From IMG/VR virus record IMGVR_UViG_3300034062_000407, positions 1 through 29,916 of that record: DNA of 29,916 nucleotides; one strand, 5' to 3'. The notes beneath the pieces are model-generated. The model was not told the DNA's origin. It was given only the letters and a program-made list of their open reading frames with translations, and did not search any database. Source of the DNA: a virus. A program made the position numbers and the translations under genes. Position 1 is the first letter of the stretch; every line of letters starts with the position of its first letter. Below, piece after piece: positions 5,527-12,800 of the stretch.

Positions 5527-6065
5527 TACTCAGCCTCTTTTCTTGCATTGGCCAAAAGTTCTCTCTCATCATCATCCTCAAGGTGGTCTGGAGGTGTGGT
5601 CGGTGGTGGTGGTGGAGTCCAAGACTCATCCAGTTCTGGGTTTTTCCAGACAGGCATTGCACCGAAAGGTTGGCTTGGCAAACCATAAGCCGATTGAGGT
5701 GGTGCATAGTTTGAGCCATATTGTTGGCCATAACCGCCTTGAAAGCCTCCCATCGGCTGACACATAGGTTGCATTGATTGAGGTTGATTTGGAGTCCCAA
5801 AAGCCTTTGCAGCCGCACCAGCAGCCCTTTTGGTCATCACTCCACCAATACCGCCAACAATCAGCAAAACAATGTCGTTAAGCATCTTTGTGTAAGCCTG
5901 ATCTATTGGAGCCATGCTCTTGATTGGTTGAGTCACAAATGTCACTGAGTAAAGCAAAGCAATGACAATGAAACACAAAATGCAAGTGACAACAATGACA
6001 ACAAAGCCCCAAACTCGGACTTCAAATTCTTCAGTTGTTAGGTTTGGCTTCTGGCTGTTGGACAT
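5526..6065 (-). CDS. two-segment membrane protein with Pro/Gly-rich tail, holin-like candidate
   Basis: A 179-residue protein, start MSNSQKPNLTTEEFEVRVWG chosen because AAAGG sits seven bases upstream of this ATG. It has two membrane segments: WGFVVIVVTCILCFIVIALL and, after a loop, MLNDIVLLIVGGIGGVMTKR. A soluble tail follows, rich in Gln, Gly, Pro and Tyr (GGFQGGYGQQYGSNYAPPQS), then a poly-Pro stretch and an acidic end. The position just before Rz and the topology fit a holin or holin accessory, but the long tail is unusual. Function is inferred from context. Confidence 0.6.
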   Translation of the reverse strand: MSNSQKPNLTTEEFEVRVWGFVVIVVTCILCFIVIALLYSVTFVTQPIKSMAPIDQAYTKMLNDIVLLIVGGIGGVMTKRAAGAAAKAFGTPNQPQSMQPMCQPMGGFQGGYGQQYGSNYAPPQSAYGLPSQPFGAMPVWKNPELDESWTPPPPPTTPPDHLEDDDERELLANARKEAE

Positions 6066-6243
6066 CGTTAACCTTTTTTTCAAGAATTGGTGCGACCAAA
6101 TACTCTGGACAAGTTTGGGTGAATAAGCATCGAGGTTTCTGACATTCTGGCTCAGTGAACTTGTCTGGGTCTTGACATTTATACCGATAAACATCTTTGC
6201 AACCAGTCAGCATCAAAAGAGCAATTGCGATCAGATATTTCAT
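6031..6243 (-). CDS. small Cys-rich lipoprotein
   Basis: A 70-residue protein with a short signal peptide and lipobox (MKYLIAIALLMLTGC, acylated Cys15). The mature part has further cysteines (YKCQDP, PECQKPRCLF, QTCPEY), which may form disulfides in the periplasm. Its start overlaps the preceding stop (ATGA) and its end overlaps the next gene by 35 bases. It sits within the lysis cassette although the true Rz1 is nested in Rz, so this is a second lipoprotein of unknown role. Confidence 0.7.
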   Translation of the reverse strand: MKYLIAIALLMLTGCKDVYRYKCQDPDKFTEPECQKPRCLFTQTCPEYLVAPILEKKVNDVQQPEAKPNN

Positions 6244-6410
6244 GCTTTGATGTCCACCGCTTTAGCCCATTGAGTTTTGATCTCTTGAACTCTTTGTTGC
6301 TGTTCGGCCTGTCTGGTTAACTCTGCCAAACGCTTCATATTCTGTTGATGGATCACTCGGTGAGCCTCTGACAACATCTGAGCATTCTGTTGATAAGTGG
6401 TGATTCTCAT
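6240..6410 (-). CDS. small helical protein (56 aa)
   Basis: Starts MRITTYQQNAQMLSEAHRVI and is Gln/Arg-rich and helical throughout (LAELTRQAEQQQRVQEIKTQ), possibly a short coiled coil, with no membrane segment. It is supported by AGGA just before the start and ATGA overlaps on both sides: with the 51-residue gene upstream and the lipoprotein downstream. Function unknown. Confidence 0.65.
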   Translation of the reverse strand: MRITTYQQNAQMLSEAHRVIHQQNMKRLAELTRQAEQQQRVQEIKTQWAKAVDIKA

Positions 6411-6562
6411 TTTCCTAGACCAACCTTTCCAAGCAGTAAATTAACGATCCGATCCGAGAGATCATCGGGCAAAAAGCGCAGAAAACCAAGCAGCCATAAA
6501 GCCACTACACCATAAACGAATATCTTTAGGCAGAGGTCAAACGTCTTCTGATACTCGTTCAT
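6407..6562 (-). CDS. small one-segment membrane protein (51 aa)
   Basis: MNEYQKTFDLCLKIFVYGVV begins a 51-residue protein whose residues about 10-30 form one hydrophobic helix (LKIFVYGVVALWLLGFLRFL). A short amphipathic tail follows (DDLSDRIVNLLLGKVG). The ATG follows an AAGGTT and poly-A stretch. The start lies 26 bases inside the 36-residue gene and the end couples by ATGA to the next gene. It is probably part of the lysis membrane-protein set; a holin or antiholin role is possible but unproven. Confidence 0.6.
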   Translation of the reverse strand: MNEYQKTFDLCLKIFVYGVVALWLLGFLRFLPDDLSDRIVNLLLGKVGLGK

Positions 6563-6647
6563 TTTTTTTTAACCTTGGATAAACAACTATCCAAAAAAAA
6601 TAGTTAAAAGGTACAGCAAACCAAAGAACTATATCAATCCAAGTCAT
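6537..6647 (-). CDS. membrane micro-protein (36 aa)
   Basis: Sequence begins MTWIDIVLWFAVPFNYFFWI: one strongly hydrophobic helix followed by a charged tail (RLKKNERVSEDV). Support: AAGGTG upstream, an ATGA overlap with the stop of the 164-residue gene, and an overlap into the next gene. The frame contains runs of T (8) and A (9), so it is sensitive to homopolymer errors. Function unknown. Confidence 0.5.
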   Translation of the reverse strand: MTWIDIVLWFAVPFNYFFWIVVYPRLKKNERVSEDV

Positions 6648-7138
6648 CTTCCACACCTTCTGGTGGTTTCACAAAACTCCATCAATTCATAAATTCCAAT
6701 TGCCACCAAAAAGAGGACAAACGCCACCCCACCAATGATGATGGCCAATTCATTCATCTCTTGTTCTTTTTGTTTAGCCTTTTTCTCTGCCTTCTCTAAA
6801 GACCTCAGTTCCCTTGCATCATCGATGTCCATTTGTGCTTGACGTTCTTTGATCTTATTCCACGTCAAAATCTGGCCAGAGGTCATAAATAGCATCTTCA
6901 ATTCTTCTTCAAAGGCTCTCGCTTGCTCAAGGGCCATCTCGATTTGAAGTGCCTGACCCATGTTTGAGCCTTTGTTTTTTTTTGCCTCAAGCAAGGCTTT
7001 GGTGCAAGTAGCCTTGGCATCGAACATCTTACCGATCATCGGTGCAAGCGAGCCAAGATCGTTGGCCACCTTGCTGGCCTTCTTGACCATGCTAATCGCG
7101 GATTGGATACCCGCTAGAGCCGTGATGGGATCGATCAT
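6644..7138 (-). CDS. phage protein with coiled coil and C-terminal membrane anchor
   Basis: A 164-residue protein. The N-terminus MIDPITALAGIQSAISMVKK and the following helical region, then a long charged coiled coil (RELRSLEKAEKKAKQKEQEM), end in one membrane segment (LAIIIGGVAFVLFLVAIGIY). I recognise this architecture from many uncultured marine and freshwater phages, where it lies between tail fibre and lysis genes and has no known function. Coupled to both neighbours by overlaps. A tail-anchored protein in the inner membrane is the simplest reading. Confidence 0.7.
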   Translation of the reverse strand: MIDPITALAGIQSAISMVKKASKVANDLGSLAPMIGKMFDAKATCTKALLEAKKNKGSNMGQALQIEMALEQARAFEEELKMLFMTSGQILTWNKIKERQAQMDIDDARELRSLEKAEKKAKQKEQEMNELAIIIGGVAFVLFLVAIGIYELMEFCETTRRCGR

Positions 7139-7287
7139 TTTCTCTCAACCTTTTGCCACTCAAGACACACTACTTTTCGGTTATAGACATCACCTGTCCA
7201 CGCCCATCTCACACATCTGTATTCAGTTTTATCTTTACTAGATGCCACCAATGTAAACAATATTGATGACATCAACAACCATTTCAC
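7135..7287 (-). CDS. small secreted or membrane protein, GTG start
   Basis: A 50-residue protein. The GTG at 7287 is chosen because it overlaps the previous stop as GTGA; an internal ATG (7272) or an upstream TTG (7335) are less likely. The hydrophobic N-terminus (VKWLLMSSILFTLVASS) looks like a signal or anchor, followed by EYRCVRWAWTGDVYNRKVVC and LEWQKVERK with two cysteines that could form a disulfide. Similar short proteins occur in the same place in aquatic phages; function unknown. Confidence 0.6.
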   Translation of the reverse strand: MKWLLMSSILFTLVASSKDKTEYRCVRWAWTGDVYNRKVVCLEWQKVERK

Positions 7288-7376
7288 AAGATGACCCAAG
7301 CAATGATGTAAAAACACCAAATGACAGTCAGACAAAACAGGACTGCGCTAGTTAAAGCAACAGCCCAATCTTTCAT
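7284..7376 (-). CDS. 30-residue membrane micro-protein
   Basis: MKDWAVALTSAVLFCLTVIW starts this peptide, which is almost entirely one membrane helix. Evidence is positional: its ATG overlaps the holin-like stop as ATGA and its TGA overlaps the next GTG. No Shine-Dalgarno is seen, so translation would depend on coupling. Possibly a holin partner. Confidence 0.5.
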   Translation of the reverse strand: MKDWAVALTSAVLFCLTVIWCFYIIAWVIL

Positions 7377-7558
7377 TTTTTCAAATCTTTGTAGATTGAC
7401 CAGAGTTTGTGGCCAATTAGCAAGACTGTATAAATCAGAGTCGCCCAAAGCACCAACTCGCTGACTTGAACCCCGAGGACAGTCGCAAGTGAAACAGTCG
7501 CAGGAGGAGCAACCTTGGCCACAATTGCTGTGGTGGTTTCTGCATGAGTTTGAGTCAT
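7373..7558 (-). CDS. probable small holin (T7 gp17.5-like)
   Basis: A 61-residue protein. After a polar N-terminus (MTQTHAETTTAIVAKVAPPA) comes VSLATVLGVQVSELVLWATL and IYTVLLIGHKLWSIYKDLKK: one hydrophobic helix with a Lys-rich cytoplasmic end. The pattern (VS-LxxxLG-xxxWxxxLIYTxxxIGxK) resembles the class II holin of T7. Holins gate release of a signal-less lysin such as the GH19 enzyme here. GAGG lies about ten bases upstream and the start couples by ATGA to the preceding gene. The 5526-6065 protein is the competing holin candidate. Confidence 0.6.
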   Translation of the reverse strand: MTQTHAETTTAIVAKVAPPATVSLATVLGVQVSELVLWATLIYTVLLIGHKLWSIYKDLKK

Positions 7559-7830
7559 CGCTCTTGAACCTCAATTGTGAGAGTTCTGTCTTCAGTCCGA
7601 GTCGGATTGTTTGTGGTCACAATTCGGTTTGTCAGACGATAAGTCTTCCCAGCAGTGCCACCAGACACCCAGACCACACTCGATGTGGCTGTCTTTGCAG
7701 AGGTGTTGATTGTGATGGAGTCAGGATTGAGCCAAGTTGAGGTGTTTATTTCCTCAGACTCAGAAAGCCAGTCTGACCAATCAAAACTGTAATCCAAAAC
7801 CGCATTGGGGTCTTTAATAAAATCAGCCAT
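7555..7830 (-). CDS. fibre-tail adaptor-like protein (Gp77-type)
   Basis: A 91-residue protein. The start MADFIKDPNAVLDYSFDWSD is preferred because GGAG lies about eight bases before this ATG; an upstream ATG at 7854 would add eight residues. DPNAVLDYSFDWSDWL, STWLNPDSITI, VVWVSGGTAGKTYRLTNRI and TLTIEVQER form an all-beta domain pattern that I associate with phage fibre-tail adaptor proteins of the Gp77 type. It begins 8 bases inside the end of the repetitive fibre-like gene. A structural role at the tail tip is likely. Confidence 0.7.
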   Translation of the reverse strand: MADFIKDPNAVLDYSFDWSDWLSESEEINTSTWLNPDSITINTSAKTATSSVVWVSGGTAGKTYRLTNRIVTTNNPTRTEDRTLTIEVQER

Positions 7831-8599
7831 TTGAAACTCTCCAAATTTCGCCATCGTTGCCCATATATAACACCCGAGATTCTAAAGGAACATAGATTTC
7901 TCTGATTTCCTCATAGACATAAAGTCTTCGAGCCTCTGGTGCAGTTGATACCGCATAAGCAGAAACCTCTGGAACAACAGCAGTTGCAGTGGCAATCTGG
8001 ACTTGAATCAGGGCTGTGGCTGTCAGGGAAACAGTAGGAACAACCGAGCCGACAGTGTTCACATTGGCATAAGCGTTGCCATTGCCATAAGCACTGGCTT
8101 GTGGAGCAGTTGTTGACTCAGTTGAGATTCCAACTTGAATCAGAGCGTCAGCCGTAACCGAGAAAACTGGTGCATTTGCTGCCACAGTGCCGATCAGGGC
8201 AGAAGCAACCGCAAAACCCACCGCAGACGCACTAGGAGCGTTTGCAATGACTGTTTCAATGCTTGCTTGAGCAGTAGCACCACCAGTGGCAGAAAAGCCT
8301 AAAACGCTTGCTGTGACAGTTCCAATTGCTGATTGAGCCGTTGCATCAGCAAAGACAGAAACAGCAGGAGCAGAAGTCGTGACAGTTGCAACAAGTGCTG
8401 TGGTGTTTGCGTCACCAGTCGCAGTGACATTTGGTGCAGTTACAGCGTCAGTCGAAATTGCGACTTGGACTAATGCACCACCAGTGGCATTAGCCGAAAT
8501 CGCAGAAACTGAAACAGATGGAATAGACGCACTGGCAGTCGCATCAAGACCCGCAAAGGTACTGAATGGAAACTCTCCAAATGCGTGAATTCCGAACAT
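7823..8599 (-). CDS. repetitive beta-rich fibre-like structural protein
   Basis: A 258-residue protein. The N-terminus MFGIHAFGEFPFSTFAG is typical of small phage tail or fibre proteins. The body has about nine imperfect 20-22-residue repeats of Ala/Val/Thr/Ser, with recurring ALIQVQIST and AxSVxA units, predicted as beta strands. The C-terminus REIYVPLESRVLYMGNDGEI, then WRVSNG, is a different, non-repetitive domain. Its ATG overlaps the preceding stop (TAATG). Likely a virion fibre or decoration; receptor binding is unproven. Confidence 0.65.
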   Translation of the reverse strand: MFGIHAFGEFPFSTFAGLDATASASIPSVSVSAISANATGGALVQVAISTDAVTAPNVTATGDANTTALVATVTTSAPAVSVFADATAQSAIGTVTASVLGFSATGGATAQASIETVIANAPSASAVGFAVASALIGTVAANAPVFSVTADALIQVGISTESTTAPQASAYGNGNAYANVNTVGSVVPTVSLTATALIQVQIATATAVVPEVSAYAVSTAPEARRLYVYEEIREIYVPLESRVLYMGNDGEIWRVSNG

Positions 8600-8745
8600 T
8601 ACTCAGCCTTTTGTTCTGGTTTTAATTGAGAATCTGCTTGCTCTTTGATTTTGACGATCAAAGGCCACACACCACTTGATGATGGCAGTTGTCCCAAAGT
8701 TTGTAAAACAAAATTGATTTCATTGACATCTAATTCTAAATTCAT
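8599..8745 (-). CDS. small conserved phage protein (48 aa)
   Basis: Starts MNLELDVNEINFVLQTLGQL, continuing PSSSGVWPLIVKIKEQAD. GGAG lies six bases upstream of the ATG, which overlaps the previous stop (ATGA); its own stop overlaps the next start. Short proteins of this pattern lie among tail genes in aquatic phages. No function is known to me; a chaperone-like helper is possible. Confidence 0.65.
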   Translation of the reverse strand: MNLELDVNEINFVLQTLGQLPSSSGVWPLIVKIKEQADSQLKPEQKAE

Positions 8746-9062
8746 GCTGCGCTCCAAGGCAAAGGTTGTGAAGATGGGCTTACTGGTGGAGTAATCATTG
8801 AGTCAATCTGACCCTGCACACACGCTTGTGCGCTTGCAATAGCAGACTCAGGAATCCAACCAATCACGATTGCTTCTGTGAGGTCAGCATAAGGAGTTAT
8901 TGCACCCTCTTGGTCAGCAGAATTAAATTGAGTATTGCCACCGATAGAGGCAGTGTTAGTGCCGTCTACGCCAGTGACTTGATACAGCACGTTAACAACG
9001 TAATCTGGCTCTGGGGTATTGAGCGTGTACATTGAGGTAATGGTAGTGGTAAATGTCGTCAT
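8742..9062 (-). CDS. conserved phage protein near tail fibre (DUF7936-like)
   Basis: A 106-residue protein. NVLYQVTGVDGTNTASIGGN, a beta region, is followed by ITPYADLTEAIVIGWIPESA and a helix ending in a Pro/Ser-rich tail. It matches small phage proteins (pattern TVSGVDG...FTPYxxLTxxxVIGW...) found beside fibre genes. AAGGAAACCAAA precedes the start. It probably has a virion or tail-assembly role; no activity is indicated. Confidence 0.65.
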   Translation of the reverse strand: MTTFTTTITSMYTLNTPEPDYVVNVLYQVTGVDGTNTASIGGNTQFNSADQEGAITPYADLTEAIVIGWIPESAIASAQACVQGQIDSMITPPVSPSSQPLPWSAA

Positions 9063-9076
9063 TTTGGTTTCCTTAA

Positions 9077-9565
9077 TTAACCATGATTGGCAAATTGTCC
9101 GTGTGCCGTTTCACGCCATAACTCCATAAACTCCTGCGCCAGTTCTTTTGTTTCAAACCCGCCAACAGTTTTGAGTTTCTTGTTTGTTCGCAATGAACAA
9201 GTCCAGTTTTTATCTTTTTTGGGCTTACACACGCCTTTAATACCTGACGTATTGTGGCATGGCAGTCTAGCGTTTCTGGCATTTTCAGCCCTACTAGCCA
9301 AGCGTAGATTTTCAATCCGATTGTCTTCACGATTGCCATTAATGTGGTCTACATACTTTGGCAAATGCCCATAGTGATACAGGAACACTAGGCGGTGCTT
9401 CAAGTACATAGAGCCTTTGATGACCACACGCCAATACGAATCTTTGGTGTTTCTATAACCCGCAACAGTTCCGCATACAGCCAAGTTGGGCGGTCTTGCT
9501 TTCCAATGCAAATCTCCATCCCTGTATTCAAACAGGGCTTGGACTGTTTCTTGAGTTAATGTCAT
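9077..9565 (-). CDS. HNH homing endonuclease with AP2-like DNA-binding domain
   Basis: A 162-residue protein. The HNH core is HRLVFLYHYGHLPKYVDHIN followed by GNREDNRIENLRLASRAENA: first His before the strand, DHINGN and the N...NLR helix, as in HNH_3 enzymes. The C-terminal SGIKGVCKPKKDKNWTCSLR, then TVGGFETKELAQEF, is an AP2-like beta-sheet domain that reads the target. No Shine-Dalgarno is seen and it interrupts an otherwise well-ordered run of fibre-associated genes, consistent with a free-standing homing endonuclease inserted between genes. Confidence 0.9.
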   Translation of the reverse strand: MTLTQETVQALFEYRDGDLHWKARPPNLAVCGTVAGYRNTKDSYWRVVIKGSMYLKHRLVFLYHYGHLPKYVDHINGNREDNRIENLRLASRAENARNARLPCHNTSGIKGVCKPKKDKNWTCSLRTNKKLKTVGGFETKELAQEFMELWRETAHGQFANHG

Positions 9566-9567
9566 GT

Positions 9568-9816
9568 TTAAACAGTTTGAGCCGCTATTTGGGCTTGATA
9601 AGCCGCAATCACTTCAGCAGTCCAGACTGTATTGCAAATAGCAACAACATTAGTGGGAACGCCAGTTAAGTCTTGTGCTGGTGTTAGGCTTGAACGATGG
9701 TAGGTTTTACTTAACTCTTTGCCATCCTCCATAATGCGAGTTGCCTCACGATACAGAACGATGCCGTTTTCGGTTACTGTGATTTGGTCAACAGTTGTGG
9801 TTTTGGTAAGTGACAT
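9568..9816 (-). CDS. small conserved phage protein after tail fibre
   Basis: An 82-residue protein. KTTTVDQITVTENGIVLYRE and ATRIMEDGKELSKTYHRSSL form a beta-rich front; LTPAQDLTG and VVAICNTVWTAEVIAAYQAQ form the helical end. The pattern recurs directly downstream of fibre genes in many aquatic phages. AAAGGA precedes the start. It may be a fibre-assembly helper or a minor virion protein; no function is established to my knowledge. Confidence 0.65.
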   Translation of the reverse strand: MSLTKTTTVDQITVTENGIVLYREATRIMEDGKELSKTYHRSSLTPAQDLTGVPTNVVAICNTVWTAEVIAAYQAQIAAQTV

Positions 9817-9839
9817 GATTTTCCTTTGGTTAGTGTCCG

Positions 9840-9859
9840 ACCTGATAATCCAATCAGGT
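9840..9859. repeat. inverted repeat between tail fibre and next gene
   Basis: ACCTGAT and ATCAGGT form a 7-bp stem with a six-base loop. No T-run follows on either strand, so it is not a clear intrinsic terminator. It may be an mRNA-processing or stability hairpin. Confidence 0.5.
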
Positions 9860-9874
9860 TAATAAACTTTGTGG

Positions 9875-12800
9875 TTAAGCGGCAATGTAGTTAAATGAAA
9901 CATAAAACTGGTCGCCTGTAGCAAGGGTGCTTGCGTCTATAACGACCTCTACTACATTTTGGTTTTCATATATATTTACTGCCCTTACTGCGGCTTTTAC
10001 ACTAAATGCTGTTCCACCACGACCAGCGTATTCATCTAAATCAGCGGTTGTAAAGGGTAAATTTCCAATTTGAACAGCAGTGCCAACAGCACTGGCAACG
10101 CTTGCTACTTCTAAAAGACCTTGCACATAAACAACCCTTCCAATTTTTGTGTATGCAAGCCTATCTACAACAGAATATAAAGTGATTGTTCCTGATGTCG
10201 ATGGGGCAACCGTTGCTGTAAACAACCCCTCCTCATAGTCATCCAACGTATTAGCGTTTGATGATGCGTTTTGAGTTGCGGGGAACTGAATCTGACCAAA
10301 AGGCAAAACAACTGTTCCACTTTCCAACACCTCAAACAACTTGTTGTTGTTGTCAATGCTTCGCTGGTTTGTGCCAACAGTAAACGATTCTCCTGTGTTG
10401 TTATTATCGCAGTCAATGTTAATACGAATTGAGCCACCATTGTTTATCACCATATTGTTGGATGACGAATTTTCAAGTCTTTCGCCCAACCAAAAAATAT
10501 TGCCACCGCTAGTGTTGTCAATTTGGAGTTTTGGATTCCCATCCCCATCAGACAGCACGATGTAGTTGCTTGCTGTGCGAATGTCTAGGCCACCTTGGTT
10601 GCCGTTGTAGCCGCCAAGGATAGTATTGTCGGAGCCAGTGGTCATGGCAAAACCAGCACCGTAACCAGTAACACTATTACTTCCCACAAAAGTGTTTCCA
10701 CTTCCTGTCGTGGCGTTGTAACCAGCAACGTGTCCTACAAATGTATTTGAACTGCCTGTTGTACTAATTCCAGCCGCCCTACCAATATATGTGCAATATG
10801 AGCCACTAACATTTAATAAGCCCGCTGTTTCGCCCACAAAAGTGTTAAATGTGCCTGTTTGGTTTGTATACCCAGCCTGATAACCTACAGCAGTGTTGGA
10901 AGATGCTGTGGTGTTGTTTAATAAAGCAGAGCCTCCAACCGCCACATTATAATTTCCAGATGTATTGTAGCCAGCACGATAACCAAGATATGTCCCTTGG
11001 TCGCCACTTGCAGTAGCACCATTTGCGTAACCAGCTTGGTATCCTACGGCAGTAACACCGCCATTAGTTGCATTGCTATAACCAGCTTGAGTACCAACAA
11101 AGACATTAAATGATTGAAGATTACTGTATCCAGCTTGATAACCTATGGCAGTATTGTCTGATGCTGTGGTGTTGGCTTGGAGTGCGCCAAATCCAAATGC
11201 CGAGTTGTAAGAACCCGAACTATTTGCGCCTAATGCAACAACGCCTACTGCGGTATTAGCCGCACCTGAAGTAAATAAATTAAGTGCGCTACGACCTACC
11301 GCCGTGTTGTATTCGCCAGTTGATGCACCAGAAACACCTCGACCAGCATTTGTTCCTACAAATGTTCCGTAATTTCCCGTTACAAAATAAGCCGCTTGAT
11401 AGCCAAAGGCATCTATACCAGTCCCAACCGTGTTTGAGTAAGCCGCCTGATAACCTACAGCAGTATTGTTAGATGCTGTGGTGTTAGAATAGAGGGATAA
11501 AGCACCTACCGCCGTGTTAGTTGTTCCCGTTGTGGTCGCTCCAAGCGAGTCTTCACCAATGGCTACGTTGTAAGTGCTTGTGGCTGTAGTTACATTGAAC
11601 GCATCTAATGCCCTAACACCAATAGCAATGTTTGAATATGCACCAGTGTTTGATATGAATGCTTGGTAGCCAATTGCCGTGTTATTACCGCCTGTGGTGT
11701 TGTAGTAACCCGCTTGATAACCTATAGCAGTATTGCTAGTTCCTGTGGTGTTGTTATAGAAAGTTTGATTGCCAACAGCCGTATTGTTAGATGCTGTGGA
11801 GTTGGAGTAAAGGGCTTCCTTGCCGACTGCAACATTAGATGCGCCAGAACTATTGGTATAAAGTGCGCCATAGCCTAATGCGGAATTGTAATTTGCGGTA
11901 TTAAAATTAAGTGAACTATCGCCAATTGCCACATTGCCAACCGCACTTGTTGCAGTCGTTAATGTAGATTGCCCAACCGCCACATTGTTATATCCTGTCG
12001 TCAAAGCCAACAACGCATTACCTCCAATAGCGGTGTTATACCCAATGGAACCGCTATATGCTGTTAATGCTTGATAGCCAACTGCCGTTAAATATGGGCC
12101 TGTGTTTGATGTTGAAATAGCACTTACACCTACCGCAGTATTGGTAGACACACCACCACCACCACGACCAACAGTTACGCCTTGAACAGTAATGTCATTA
12201 GCAAGTGCATTAGATGAAGCACCCAATGCAATAGCAGTACCGCCAATAGTGATAGAACTGTTTACCAAACCCGCATTAGGCAAGCCTGTAGCGTTTGTCA
12301 AGGTAACACTAGAGGGTGTTCCAAGGGCGGGAGTTACTAAGGTAGGAGATGTAGCAAAGACCAATGAGCCTGTGCCTGTTTCATCTGTTACCGCAGCAAG
12401 CAGGTTGGCAGAACTTGGAGTTCCAAGGAAAGTCGCAACACCAGTTCCCAAGGATGTGATGCCAGTTCCACCATTAGCGACTGGAAGTGTTCCATTGACA
12501 CCAGCAGTCAATGAGACTGTGTTCTTTTCCCATAGGCTTGTGCTTGCGTTATAGACAAGGGTTTGGCCAGTGGTGGGAGACTGTGCCGAGACATTGTGCA
12601 ACTCATCCATCTCATAGCCGTTTTGCACTTTGACAAACAACTTTCCCTGAGATGGGTGAGCGCGTTCCACAATAGCCACGTAAACCATATGATTTGGTGC
12701 ATAAGGCTTTGTCGCAGTCAATGTGCCAGCCGTTGTCGGGCTTAGATATAACTGCTGTCCATCTGTATAAGCAGAAGTGTCAATGTTAATTACTAAGCCA

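Noticed and set aside
9840-9859. Hairpin after the tail fibre as an intrinsic terminator
   Set aside because: No T-run on either strand; kept only as an inverted repeat.
10585-12170. Diversity-generating retroelement target in the fibre
   Set aside because: No reverse transcriptase or template repeat is present; variation here would be by repeat recombination.
12192-12554. Rightward 120-codon frame inside the tail fibre gene
   Set aside because: Shadow of the repetitive Val/Ala/Gly codons of the fibre; no start signal.
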